Assembly: GCF_000417875.1 (NCBI RefSeq)
Contig: NW_006920878.1
Coordinates: 421,279-485,278 of the forward strand
DNA from: Pseudozyma flocculosa PF-1
Taxonomy: Eukaryota; Basidiomycota; Ustilaginomycetes; Ustilaginales; Ustilaginaceae
Length of the DNA stretch: 64,000 bases
Direction: 5' to 3'
Shown here: one piece after another, positions 31,567 through 43,408 of the stretch
How positions within the stretch are numbered: position 1 is the first letter of the stretch
Layout of the letters: every line of letters begins with the position of its first letter
Notes under the pieces: generated by a model
Told to the model about the DNA's origin: nothing
The model's input: only the letters and a program-made list of their open reading frames with translations
Database searches by the model: none
Made by a program: the position numbers and the translations under genes

Positions 31567-34500
31567 ATGTCTTCAACCGAATCGATCGACATCGGCACGC
31601 CCTCTCCCCGACAGAGCCCAGTGCCCGTCAGCAGCTCCAGAATGCAGACATGGTGCGGCGAGCGGCAACAGAGCGCAGCGTTCATCGACATCGGCACACC
31701 GCCGCCGCTTCCAGCAACAGGCATCTCTGCGGCCGAGACGTCGGCCTCGATCCCTCCAGACGCCACAGGAGATCACTGGCGCAAAGACGTGCTCGAGGAG
31801 ATCGACGACCCCAGCGAGCTGCTTGCCAGGCCTCTCTCTAGGCCCTCGCCACCCACGCTGCCGTCCCTGAGAGCGTCAGATACGGACTCATCAAGCCAAA
31901 GCCTCCCATCGGCCAGCATGAAAACGCGTACATTGCCTCCCGGCTTCACCGGCGGTTCGTCAACTGGAGACAAGCGCGGTCCACGTCGACGTGACCCTAC
32001 CGCAGCGCACAGCAACTCTGGGCTCCCGGTTCCGAGCAGGATATGGCAACCTGCGGTGCGCACCATTCCAGCGTCAAACGACGACGATAACGGCTTTGTC
32101 ATCAGCGGCAGCGGCGCTCGGGTTCCAACTACATTCCTCGACAGCTCTGGCGCCTACTCACATGCCTCTGCAGAGGAGGTCCGCAGACAGCAGCAGCGGA
32201 TGTGGGCCGATGGTGTGAATCGGACCGGGAGCAAAGGCGCTGAAGGCTCGCACACGGCGATACTCCACACCTCGTCCGCGCCGAAAGTAGCACAGACAGC
32301 TCAGCGGCGAGCGCTGAGCTCGTCCGACGGTACGCGGGCCCTGAGCGCAATTGATCTCACCGGGGATGATGAGGAGGTCGACGCAGTCCCGTCGGCACAG
32401 CGCTCATCCGCCACCAGTGGGAAGTCCGAGGCCAAGCTCGAGGCCTATGTCGTCGACGATGACGATGACGACGACGACGAGCCCATCATCGTGTCATCTC
32501 GCTCGGCTGACGGTGGAGAGGTGGTGCTCGACGAGCAGCGCAACAATGCCATCGTCTGCCTGGGCATGATCACCTCGGTCGTCCTGTGCATGTATGGCTT
32601 GCCTCCGCAGCTCACCTTCGCCGGCGGAACCAATGGTTCGTCCGCTCCGCCTCCCACAGATCCTGCATACGAGCGGCCCCATTGGCCCAGCTCGACGAGT
32701 TTCTGGGCGGAAAGAGGGTTCCGACCGGTGATGCTCTCAGTCAGCCAAACAAGCGCACCAGGTGCCATCGGCGCAGGCCGGTCGCTGCCGGAAAGTTGGG
32801 GCGTCAGGGCCAAACCCGCAGACGTCAAGGTCGGTGTCGTGCTTCCGCCCCTGCTGGCGCACCCCGACCTGCCGCCAGAAGAGGCAAAGCGGCTCGGACC
32901 CAGCCTGCTGCCGCCATTCGGCTCGCTGGCGGAGAAGTACGTGGCGGCGCTGGAGCCGCTGATGCGGAACAACAAGATCCGCTGTGAGGCGAGGTGCCGC
33001 CTCGTTAGCGGCGGAAGAGCAGGGGTAAGCAGATCGAGACGCCCAATGCGACGCTTCCGCTCCTGGCTTCCGACCAGCGTGCCGTTTGGACCAGAGCGGG
33101 CGCTGCTAGCATCTCTCACACCGAGCTGACGCCCTGCTTCTCCTTTGCATCGTACCTCAACCCATCTTGAATTTGCCATCGCCGGCTATCGACTGACAAC
33201 TTCAGAGCTTTCTGCACTCGATCGAGATCCTTGTCTTCGCACTCAGACCAGACATTGCCCTGGTGTCGGACAAGCTGTCATCGCACGGCATCCAGCTCGA
33301 GCAGCCCGCCACGTATCGGCCAGAGGATTATCCGACGAGCCCGGAGTACTCGAACCCGCACAACCCGCCAACGGGGGGCTACCGCAACGACGCTCGCTCC
33401 TCTTACAGCGGCCTGTACCGCGGCAGTAACATGGGAACCACGCTGCAGACCAAGGAGGCTACCGAGAAGCAGAAGCGGGAGCAGGTCGACGCCATCTACA
33501 GCAGCATCACCAGCGGCGAGGAGCTCGAGATGGTCGACCCCCGACCGGTGATCAAAACACGCCTCTTTCAGCACCAGAAGCAGGCGCTCAGCTTTTTGCT
33601 GGAGCGCGAGCAGCACAGGAGCTGGTCCGACCTCAAGCGGCGCTCTCCAGCAAATGAGATCGACGTTTCGGGTACGAGAAGGCCCGCGCCGGTCTCATCA
33701 GCATCGGTGGCGAGGGTCGATGACGTGATCGGTCATGGCGGAGAAAGCGAGAGCGCCAAGGTGCGCAAGAGGAGGCGCGATGAGGATTCGGTCTCCCTAT
33801 GGACCGTCAATTGGGACTCGCGGGGCAAGGCACGCTCCTACGTCAACCTCATCACACAGAGGGAGGTCAAGAAGCCTCCGACGATCTGCCGCGGCGCAAT
33901 GCTTCTGGATGACATGGGCCTCGGCAAGACGATCACCACGATTGCTTTGATAGCGCACACCCTCGAAGAGGCCGATGCTTTCGGCGATAGCGATCTTGCC
34001 TCGTACCCGCCGCCGGACGAATCGGATCTTGGCGACGACGATCGCAAGGCGCGCGACGATAGCATAGAACTGGTGACCGCCGATGATTTCTCCTCGTCGA
34101 TCCTCCCAACCCCTCGCCCCGCCAAGAAGGCGAAGAAGGCGAACGCTCGTAGTTCGCCCAAGCCAAAGCGCAAGGTCAGCCGGAGTAAGCGCGACCCAGA
34201 GGCGGTGCGCCAGGCCCACCTCGAGCGTCGCAGCCGCGCCACCCTGATCGTGTGCCCGCTCTCTGTCGTCGCAAATTGGGAAGAGCAGATCCGCGAGCAC
34301 TGGGACAAGAAGCGTCCGCCCCGCATCTATGTCTACCACGGCAACTCAAGAGTCACCGACACGGCGAGGCTGTCCAACCACGACATCGTGCTCACCACGT
34401 ACCCGACGCTCGGCCACGAATTCAGCAATCAGAAGACGTGGCTCGACGAGTCGGGCTCGTCGGGCAAGGGCCGAGGCGCCGAGCAGGAGGAGGAGGAGGA

Positions 34501-37068
34501 CGACGACGACGACGCCATCATCATGGTCAACGAGAACGGTATCCCTGTCGAAAAAAAGAAAAAGTCCAAGAAAAGGAAGAAGAGGATCGAGGACGGCAAA
34601 GAGTCGGCCAACGCGCTGCAGCGCATCGAGTGGTTCCGTGTCGTGCTCGACGAGGCGCACTACATCAAGGGCGCCCTGACGTGGCAAAGCAAGGCGGTCT
34701 GCAATCTCTCGGCCCAGCGCCGCCTCTGCCTGACGGGCACGCCGATCCAGAACAGCACCGATGACCTCTACGCGCTACTCAAGTTCCTGCGCCTTGATCC
34801 CTTTACCGACCGCGCCGTGTGGAACGAGTTCTGCGGCCACAAAGACAACTCGCCCGCATTGCGACGCTCCAAGATGGCAGCCAAGGACAGTGCTGACCCC
34901 ATCGACCCCGCCAGCCTAGGCCACATCCAGATCATCATGAAGTTCCTCGCGCTGCGGCGCACGAAGGACACCAAGGCGGCCGACGGCGAGTCGATTCTGC
35001 GCTTGCCGCCCAAGCTCTCCAAAACCGAAATGCTCGACTTTGAAGAGAGCGAAAAGGCGAGGTACCATGCCCTTCACAGCCGGTACAAGGAGGAGTTCGA
35101 AGAGATGCTGCGGGACGATACGCTCAACCACAATTACGCCACCATCCTCCACGAGATTCTCAATCTGCGCCTGGCGTGCGATCATCCCTCGCTGGTCGAC
35201 GCGAGCAAGGATGCCAAGCGCAGGCTGGCGGGTCTTGGCTCTGACCCGAGTCATGCGATCAGCCAGGATGGACTCAGCCGCGAGCGCGCGGCCGACCTCT
35301 TTGCCGTCTTTCGCGACAGCGGCATGGCCTTTTGCAACGAATGTCAGGCCGACCTGACCCAGTTGACGCCCGACAGCGACGGGCTCGGCGCCAGCGGCAG
35401 CGTAGATGCGCTCGATGACGCCTTGCACGCGGCTGCGGTCGACCAGGATCGCCGGATCGCAAGCATCCGCAAGGGCAAGAAAGCGTCGGCGAGGTCGACG
35501 GATGGCTTCCAGACGCCCGTAAGCGCTGACGACGCCGCTTCGACGACTCCAGCCGTGCGGCCGGTCGTCACTCGGTGCCAGCACCTCATCTGTTCGACGT
35601 GTTTCAAGCGCCACGTCGGCGCAGCTTGGCCCCGGCCCAAGCTGACCGACGCGCACTATTGTCCGGCTTGCCGCTCGGCGCTCAAACTGGCCATCGACGC
35701 GATCCAACTGGAGCCTGCCGACTTTGCCACGGACGAGGAACAGGACGTTGAGGACGACGACAATGGGGCCAACGAGAACGGCAGCGTCAAGGGAGATGGG
35801 AGCGGAGCTGGCAGCGACGACGAGAGCGACTTTGACTGGCAGGACGAGACCGGAGGCAAGCCGGACAAGGATCAACGTGGATCGGCTGATAGCGATGTCG
35901 AAACGGCCGACACTGACAGCACCACCGAAGATGAAGACAAGGGCACGAGAAGCGGCGATGTACGGCCTCCAGCTACAGGAGCTGGCAAGGGCCGTGCCCC
36001 GCCCAGGAGGGAATTCCGACTCTCGGCGGCCACCACCCCCGCGGCATCCCGCAAGCCGCGGGGAGACGTGTCCTTGCACGATCGCACCGACCTGAGCACC
36101 AAGGTGCGCGCCCTGCTGAGTGACCTGATCCCCTTCTCGCGGTGCAACCCTCGGTCGGCTCTCTACGACCCCACCGCCCCGCTTCTCGAGCACGTCGACC
36201 CAAAGACGGCGGACGACGAGGAGGTGCGGCAGGCGAGCGACCCGGTCGTAGTCGTTCAAAAGCCGCCAAGCCAATTGGACGGCTTCGAACCGGTCAAGTC
36301 GGTCGTCTTCTCTCAGTGGACCAAGATGCTCGACCGCATCGGCAAGAGTCTCAGGTTGACGGGCATTCGCTTCGCCCGGCTCGATGGCACGATGCGGAGG
36401 CAGGATCGAAACGCCGCTCTGGCGCGCTTCAAGAGCGACCCGGGCACCGAGGTGCTCCTCATCAGCCTGCGCGCCGGCGGTACCGGACTTAACCTCGTCA
36501 GCGCATGCCGAGCCTACCTGATGGACCCCTACTGGTGAGTTTCTGGCGCCGTCGACAGGGGGTGCGGAAAGGTCGGGCGCGACCGCTAGTCGGCCACGGC
36601 ATCACCTGACTCATGTGCATCCGATCGTGGCCTTTGCCTGGCACAGGAACCCGGCCGTCGAGAATCAGGGCCTCGACCGCGTGCACCGCATGGGACAGCG
36701 TCGACCAGTCATCACCGTCAAGTACATCATGAAGGACAGCATCGAAGAAAACATGGTGAGCCTCTCAATCTTGCCCGCCGCCTCCTCCTGGACTGGTGGC
36801 CTGGCACCCTGCAACACGCCCGCTTACCTCGCGACGCTCCGTCCTTGTTTTCTTCGCCTTTTCATCCATCGAAACCTGCACCGACATCCAGCTCGAGCTA
36901 CAGAAGCGCAAGATGCAGCTGGCCAACAAGGTTGGCGAACGGCGCCAGGTCGGCGGCGGCGGCGGCGCCAGCTCGGCCGGAACCGCAAACATCGCTGCCG
37001 CCTCGAGTTCGGGCGGTGGCGATCGAAAGGCGGAGAGGAGGGAGGAGCTCAGTATCCTCTTCAGCTAG
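31567..37068 (+). CDS. RAD5/HLTF-like SNF2 helicase with HIRAN and RING domains (4 exons)
   Basis: Exons 31567-33024, 33206-36534, 36647-36755 and 36892-37068; 1690 aa. The Rad5/Rad8/HLTF type is a DNA translocase and E3 ligase for error-free bypass of replication-blocking lesions (PCNA polyubiquitination, fork regression). A disordered N-terminus with acidic run DDDDDDDDE leads to a HIRAN-like segment (about 335-530, including NNAIVCLGMITSVVLCMYG and, after intron 1, IEILVFALRPDIALVSDKL). Helicase motifs: GAMLLDDMGLGKTITT (about 720), VVLDEAHYIKG (about 968), and lobe 2 KSVVFSQWTKMLDRI, LSLRAGGTGLNLVSA type sequence then LMDPYW | NPAVENQGLDRVHRMGQ. The RING (FCNECQADL, then QHLICSTCFKRH, then CPACRSAL) lies between the lobes at about 1195-1310. 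The end EELSILFS matches the family. All introns have GTGAGT-type donors and CAG acceptors. Confidence 0.93.
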
Positions 37069-37355
37069 ACCGGTGCGGCCGGAGGCGAGCACTTGTTGGA
37101 GTGCTACTCAGTCGGGTCTCTGCTCGACAAGCCGGCAGATCGCAACAAGCCCACACGCCACAATAGCGGATGGCTGTCTCGACATGCACCGAGTCACATT
37201 GCAGGTCTGCACTAATCCAGCATCGAGAGACAGGCCAAGGGACAGGGAGAGGGAGAGGGAGGTGTGGGAGCGAAAGCAGGGGAGAGCAACGTCGGTCTCG
37301 ATAGGAGACCAAGAAGGGGCCCAAGGCCTGTCCCGACATGCACCCAGGCGCCGGC

Positions 37356-38819
37356 TCAGGGGCCATCGGCGCCATCCCTCCACTTGCGCCATTGGTCCTT
37401 GATCTGCTTGGCAAAGTCCTCCTCGAGGAGCACCCGGGCGCCCGTGACGGCGATGCCGACGGCGGCCTCGAGGGTGCGCTCGTGGGCCTCTTTGCTGCCG
37501 GCGGCGTCGGTGAAGCCGACCGTGTGGTTGCCCTGCGTCTTTGGGTCGTCGAGGTGGATGGCGTACTCGGCGTGGAGGGCGGGGAGGGCGTAGCAGACGT
37601 TGCCAAAGTCGGTCGAGGCGGTGAAATCGTCGTTGGGCACCACCTTGCCGTAGCGCTGCTCGAGGACGGCGGCATAGGTCGAAGAGAGGAGCGGCGTGTT
37701 CCAGACGTCGGCGTAGGCCGGCTCCCACTCGACCTCGATCGAGCAGCCCGTGGCGAGCGCGGCCGCCTGGAAGCACTTGTCGACCTTGGCCACAAAGGCC
37801 TTGAGGCCGCTGATGGTGGGGGCGCGGACGTTGTAGTGGAGTCGCGAGGCGCCGGGGATGACGTTGGCGGCCCAGTTGTCGCCCTCGATGATGCCGTGCA
37901 CGCGGTACTCGGGCGGCATCTGCTGGCGAAGCGCGCTGATGTTGTTGTAGGCCAGCACGGCGGCGTCGAGGGCATTGACCCCCTCCCACGGCGCGGCGCC
38001 GGCGTGGGCCGTGGCGCCCGTGTACCGGACCATGACGGGCTGCACCGCGAGCATGGCTCCGGTGCCTGAAGTGGGCGCCGGGTGGACCATGAGGGCGGCA
38101 TCGTAGCTCTTGTACGCTCCGGCTTCGAGCAGGCGGAGCTTGCCTCCGCCGCCCTCCTCGGCCGGGGTGCCGAGCAGCACCACGGTGCCCGCCACGTCAT
38201 GCTTTCGCAGCGCCGCCGCAACCGAGAGGGCCGCCGCTACGCCCGAGATGGCGATGAGGTTGTGGCCGCAGGCGTGTCCGATGCCGGGGAGCGCATCGAG
38301 CTCGGACTGGAAGCCAATGGTGCGGGCGTCCTTGGAGTCCGGGCGGTGCTCGAAGCGCGCCTCCCACGCCGTCTCGAGGCCGTAGGCGTGCGGCTTGACC
38401 TTCCATCCCTCGGAGCTGCGACCCTCGAAGAAGCGCACAAAGAGGTCGTGGGTCGCGTGCTCCTGCCACAGGATCTCGGGCTTGTCGTGCATGGCCATCG
38501 AGAGGTCGCGCAGCGTCGCATCGAGCTGGCGCACCTCGTGCTCGATGGTCGACGCCATCTCCTGCAGGCGGCCCGACAGCGCCGTCGCGCTGCTGGCGTG
38601 GGCACTGTACGTCGGTGGACGAAGGTCATCGCGCACAAAGGAGCAGCAAGTGTGCGCCTGACCCGCAGACGCCAGGGTGGAAGGAGCGGAGGCAGTCGCC
38701 GGCGCCTTTTCCGTAGGCTGAGGCTGAGCCTGCGAGGTGGAGGGTGAAGCGGACATGTTGCGCTCGCCGCCGCACTTGCAGCACGTCTTGGAACGTCGGC
38801 CAAAGGAGAGGCAGGTCAT
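37356..38819 (-). CDS. M20-family amidohydrolase (PM20D2/ACY1L2-like)
   Basis: Single exon, up to 487 aa. It is a zinc-dependent amidohydrolase of the M20 family, group of PM20D2-like dipeptide or N-acyl amino-acid hydrolases. Motifs: GFQSELDALPGIGHACGHN (metal-binding His/Asp), LLGTPAEEGGGGKLRLLEAG (catalytic Glu pair), MVHPAPTSGTG, and the dimerisation-lid segment VRYTGATAHAGAAPWEGVNA with the conserved HAG-P-W-G-N-A features, then NVIPGASRLHYNVRAPT. Near the C-terminus FTASTDFGNV and LPALHAEYAIH match the family's last metal His region. Two starts are possible: 38819 (used) and 38756 (MSASPSTSQ...); the extra 21 residues carry a Cys-rich CCKC segment not needed for the fold, so the shorter form is a real option. 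The gene converges with the helicase gene (287-base gap). No signal peptide is obvious; probably cytosolic. Confidence 0.9.
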   Translation of the reverse strand: MTCLSFGRRSKTCCKCGGERNMSASPSTSQAQPQPTEKAPATASAPSTLASAGQAHTCCSFVRDDLRPPTYSAHASSATALSGRLQEMASTIEHEVRQLDATLRDLSMAMHDKPEILWQEHATHDLFVRFFEGRSSEGWKVKPHAYGLETAWEARFEHRPDSKDARTIGFQSELDALPGIGHACGHNLIAISGVAAALSVAAALRKHDVAGTVVLLGTPAEEGGGGKLRLLEAGAYKSYDAALMVHPAPTSGTGAMLAVQPVMVRYTGATAHAGAAPWEGVNALDAAVLAYNNISALRQQMPPEYRVHGIIEGDNWAANVIPGASRLHYNVRAPTISGLKAFVAKVDKCFQAAALATGCSIEVEWEPAYADVWNTPLLSSTYAAVLEQRYGKVVPNDDFTASTDFGNVCYALPALHAEYAIHLDDPKTQGNHTVGFTDAAGSKEAHERTLEAAVGIAVTGARVLLEEDFAKQIKDQWRKWRDGADGP

Positions 38820-40026
38820 CGGGGCTGGCCCAGTGAGGCGGGCGGTGCGGGAGAGGCAGCGATGGAGAGAGGGCAGTAGAAGCTAGGAGGAATGGACAGG
38901 AAAGGGATGGGATGAGTTTGGGGCGAAGGGCGGCAGTGTGGGGTCCGAATCCGAGCCGCCCCTGCCCCTTTTTGTACGCGGCCCTGGTGCAGACCGTCCG
39001 AGACGCTGTGCAGGATGTCGTGCGCACGGCTCGAGTTGGACGTTGCAGGGCGTCCCCCGCTTCTCGTTGCGGGGTCCAAGACAGCCTCGGAAGATACGGC
39101 CGAACAAAGGCGCAGGCCACGGACAGAGTAGTCACTCCCAGGAGACCTGCCTGGCTCGCCGTTGACACCGGCCATGGCACCGTTCAAGAGGCCGACCTAG
39201 AGAATGGAATGGCGGAATTGGCCGGCCGCGAAAGGGTCTCGCAGCGGGCTCGACAAGGACACGTACGTGACCCTGCCTCCTGGCCGTCTCGTCGTGGTGC
39301 TGCAGCTGTGCAAGGACAGGAAGCCGCAGGGCCTGCTGAGAGCGGCAAGGACGACATGCCATGGTGCGGCAGTCACGGCGATGGTTTCCGATCGGGCCTC
39401 GGCGAAACGGCGAGGTGTCTACCTGCACCCTCGACAAGCGCGACCGTTTGGCAGCAGATGAACCCACCCTGCGACTGCGGCAGGCTTCCAGGGTCGGCCC
39501 ATCTCCCGGGCTACATCCTTCTCCAATTTCGTCCGTAGCATCGACTCTCTACGCAATACCTGGCCGTCGGCCTCGACAACATTGATCCATCTTGAAGCGA
39601 TGTATCTTGAAGCCTCGTCGCCAGGTAGCAGGATGCGACAGCTCATCGGGCGACGCCGACGGCTGAGCTCTGGCGGACGCCTGTCGGTAGCTACCCACTA
39701 AGCATCGGCAGAGAGGTCACTGCGTCGGCGGCCTTCGTTCCGCCATCGCCTATCCTTGCCGCCGTGCAGCTGTGGCGGCCTAGATTGCGCGGACGCGCAT
39801 GCGCCTTGTCGATGTGCCCGTTGCCACATGTGCCGGAGTGCTGCTGCCCCCTTGACTGCCTTCGACTCGTCGTCGTTGTTGGTTCGATCGAGGTCGGACG
39901 CGAAGCAACTGCCCGCGCGGTTGGAAAACAAGATGGGCATGCTCTTGTTGCTGCGGCTGAAGTCGGGCCAGTCACCTTCATGGCGAGTATCGAGATGACG
40001 CGGAAGAGACTGAGACGGAGTCCTGC
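38820..40026. other. 1.2-kb intergenic interval, no supported gene
   Basis: Spacer between the M20 gene and the 3' end of heme oxygenase (both minus). A plus-strand ATG at 39176 opens only eight codons; another frame (from about 39204) reads RSGLDKDTYVTLPPGRLVVV but has no recognisable domain. No gene is supported. Confidence 0.45.
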
Positions 40027-41699
40027 TCAATGGAGCGACGTGCCGTTGTGTGCGATGCTATGTTCGCGGAGCATAGCGCGAGCGGCAAAGTTGACGGGAC
40101 GCTGAGTGGACCAGAGCAAAGCTGCGACTAGGACGATCAACAGGGCGACAAGGGACCTGCTGAAGGTGGACGGGATGGCTGCGCTCATGGCCGATCGACC
40201 CTTTTGAGCAGAGGTCGGAAGCAGCACAGCTTGAACGAGAGAGAGAGCCGTGGAGCCCAAGGATGGGCCAGGCGATGCGCTCTGCTGAGGCAGAGCAATG
40301 GGCGAATGGGACGGGAGGGTCCCCTCAACGAGGACATCATCGTCCTGGGCCGACATCCGGTGCTTTGCCGGCAGTAGAGCTTCGAAGAGCGCTGCGTTCT
40401 GCTCAAACGACGTGTTGCCTTCCTTGACGAGGGCGGTCAGAGCTCCACAGCGAGAGGCCCCGAGTCCAACGTGTCGATCCAGGCCTTCGTCCATGCAATC
40501 GCGGAACAGCACCTTGAGGTCAGCCGCGGACGGGCCCGGGCCGTCGAGTCCAGGTTCTGACGCGTGTGCGGCGCCTGTGGCGGTAGTTGTCAGGGGTACG
40601 GCGGCCGCCTCTTTGAAGCGGTAGAAGTCGAATCCATCGCCCAGCGCCGTCGACTCGGAAGAAGGCTGCTCCTCAACTTCGCACGGCCAGCGCTTCGCTA
40701 CTTTCTTGAGGATGTGCTGTCCGCCGCTGAGATCGCCCAGGTAGCGCGTGTACGCATGGACGATGAGCGGCCCTGCGTCGTGGCCGTTGCGGTGGGTGTC
40801 TGAAAAGAACGAGGCGAGATGACGGGCGTATCCGCGAGTGGCGTGGACCTGGGCTGGTGTGAGGAGGTCGATGTGCGCCGGCGACAGTTGAATCGTGGGA
40901 GGACACGAAGTCGGAGGGGGTGGCGTAGCAGTAGCAGTGGCTGAGACGGCGAAGTCGAGAGCGTCGGGTTGCAGTGAAATGACGAGGTCGGTGAGATCAG
41001 CGCGGCTGGCGGGAGCCTCTTTGTCGATGCCCTCAGCGGTATCAATGTCGAAAGTGTCTCGCGTCTCCTGCACCAGGTCTTCAAGCTGCGCGCCATGATG
41101 AGACTCGAGGACTGCGAGGTGGGCGGCGATGTCGAGGAGAAGCGAGCGGGTGCGACCGAGCAAGGCTGGGAGGGGCGAGTTCAGGAGCGGCTGCAGGAGT
41201 GGCGCGACCATCTGCGCCTCAGCCGTCTGAGTACGCCTCAAGCCGGCCTCGAGCGTGCTAAAAGCATGGATGAGGTGAAAAAGCGACGAAAGGGAGATAG
41301 TCACGATAGATCGTGAGCTGAAGCTTCAGCGACGACCTAAAGGCCGAGGTCGCGGGCAGCGCGGGTGTGGAGTGGCGACGCTTGACGCACACGCGGTACT
41401 CACATGTAGATCGAGGCGAGCATCACGAGCCAGCGCAAGTAGTCTTTGCGGTCGAAGAGGAGCGCATCCTGGTCCTGGTGATCGTCACTATTGGCCGAAC
41501 GTCCGGTGGTGACCGAGTTGAGCAGCAGCGATACACCCTTTGACCTCTCGACCTGTCGGTGGCTGGCGGCCGTTCCATCCCGCAAGGCTTGTGAGAGTGT
41601 GACTTGGCTGGTGCGTGGCTGAGGATCAGCTGGGCGGTCGTGGTAGGATGTCTTGCCAGCCGACGCCAGTGAGGCAAGGTGGGCAAAGGGGCAACCCAT
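40027..41699 (-). CDS. Heme oxygenase, tail-anchored, extended form (2 exons)
   Basis: Exons on the minus strand 41699-41404 and 41257-40027; 508 aa. Heme oxygenase opens the heme ring to biliverdin, CO and iron. Exon 1 encodes QALRDGTAASHRQVERSKGV with proximal His (H47) in the family's H-x-x-x-E context, and the YLRWLVMLASIY helix, which after splicing continues ITLEAGLRR, matching the normal IY-x-x-LE. The heme-pocket signature VHAYTRYLGDLSGGQ lies at about 265-279. The length is about twice that of usual heme oxygenases because of Pro/Thr/Ser-rich insertions (about 205-225) and a linker of about 160 residues before a C-terminal TM (SLVALLIVLVAALLW, about 467-481), so ER or other membrane anchoring is likely. 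The acceptor TTTTAG at 41258 is chosen since it alone restores the IY-TLE helix. A TATATAAA box lies about 155 bases upstream of the ATG. Confidence 0.85.
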
Positions 41700-43408
41700 T
41701 GTGAAGGAATTGAGGCGGTTGTGGTTGGGGGGAGTCCCTGGGATGGACAGTGCGGTAGTCGAGCCGATGGACGATGTCTTGCGAGTTCGAAGGGAGGAAC
41801 TGCCTTTGAGGTGCTGAGGGAAGAGGAAGGCGGATGAGAGGATGGCCGACTTTATATATGGGGTGGACTGGAGGGTGGCGGCGGGATTCCACCTCAGACC
41901 CGGGCAAGGCAAGGCAAGCCAGTTGGCAGGAACAGTCGCAAGATCAAGGTCGAGATGGGTAGGCTAGGCTCTAGGTGAAAAGGCTGCCGGGAAAGGAAAG
42001 CCAAGCCAAGAGCAGGAGGGCTTGACCGAAGAGGAGTGGTGGGAGGTCGGCTGGCCGGTCAAGGCGGATCGATGTGTGATAGAAGTGCCGATGCGAGGCC
42101 GGACAGGGGGGTTTCGGCGTTTCAACGGACAGGAGCGGGGTATCGTATGGTTTGGTGCCTAAAGGTCGAGCGATAGCTGAGTTGGCGGGCCGTCGAGGGG
42201 CAGTCTGAGGTGGTCGTTGGCGGGAGAGGGTGCGCGCCCTTGTCGGTCGAGGACAAAGGCAAGGCCCGCCCGGCCAGCAGGCAGGCAGTCCAGCCAGGAC
42301 AGCGCCAGGGTCCAAGCAGGGGCCGCGCCCCACGGCCACGGGAAAAAAAGTTTCCCCTCTGGGCCAGGCCGGTCAAGGCCGGGCGCGCTGGCAGGTGGCC
42401 GCTGGCTGGCCGCTGTCCTTGGCAGGTCGAACAGGCAGCCAAGCGAGCTGCCTCTTTCAGCCAGCTGGTCTCTCGACGCGCGCCATGGTACCCATCAACG
42501 ACGACGACCGGCGAAAGCATCAAGGAGCGCCCATCGTCCTCAAAGGGGCGCCAAGGATGCGGCAGCCAAAGGCTCACGCCATCTTATCAGATAAACCTGC
42601 GCATCGACGGGCATGTACTACAGTACATTACATACACAAGGCAGGGCAGGGCAAGGCGCGCGCCCGCTTGCTTCTGCCCGAGCAACGCCAAGCACGCCAA
42701 CCGAGGTATGCATGCGTTGCCTGCGTACGTACATACATGTCCCGGGTGGATTCGGGCAGCATCGCATCGCAGACCGCGTCGGGCTCGCTTTGCCGCAAGG
42801 CGCCAGATGGGTGACCTGGTCGCGCTAGACCGATCGCGATCGCACCGTGGTCGCGACTGGGTGGCTGCCCCCTCGCCGTCCTCTGTGTCGCTCACAGACC
42901 CTTTTCCTTAGCTGGTGGTATACACACGGCTCGCATCAGCAACGCCCCAAGAGTCAAGTGTAGCGAGGACAGGCAGGAACTGGCCTGCTGCCGGCGCCGT
43001 GGCCGAGGCGCATGCGGGCGATCAACGGTCTGCGCTCATCACCCAGCCCCGCGAGGTGACTCACGAAACTGCAATCAGATAAGATGCCAGAGCAATCAGC
43101 AGGCAGGTCGATGCAGAGACGCTTGCACCATCGTCACTAGCCTGCCCCCGCCGCAAAGCCGTCTTCGACCGACGCGTCTCCTGACGCCTCCCCCTCCGCC
43201 GCAGCCCCTTCCCTCGCACCGCGCCTGGGGTACCTCGCAACCCATGGTAACCCTGCCCTGGTATCCGTGCCAATCCCGAGCAAGGTGTCGCCCATTTGCA
43301 TCGCCGAGGCGGAAATCGGCCCGTGCGGCTTGACGAAAGCCTCGACCTGGCGCACAAAGCCTGATCGGGCGGGGCAACCAGACCAGGCGCAGATGAGTGA
43401 GGGAAACG
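41700..43408. other. Upstream region of heme oxygenase with GGCC/GCAGG islands
   Basis: 1.7-kb spacer. It contains a GGCAAGGCAAGCC patch at about 41903-41945 and a longer island at about 42241-42440 of GGCCAGCAGGCAGGC, CAGCCAGGAC, GGGCCAGGCCGG and TGGCCGCTGGC units. GCTAGACCG at 42834-42842 resembles the palindrome arm at 48618. A nearby CGATCGCGATCG is palindromic. Open readings here are unconserved; no gene is supported. Confidence 0.5.
41851..41859 (-). promoter_or_regulatory. TATA box of heme oxygenase gene
   Basis: On the minus strand this reads CATATATAAA, an unusually clean TATA element in a GC-rich genome, about 150-160 bases upstream of the heme oxygenase ATG. This spacing fits a TATA-driven, possibly stress- or iron-inducible promoter; inducibility is inference. 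Confidence 0.45.

Noticed and set aside
38912..39538. Plus-strand reading of 208 codons upstream of the M20 gene
   Set aside because: No domain, Cys/Trp/Arg composition of random GC-rich frames, and no splice support.
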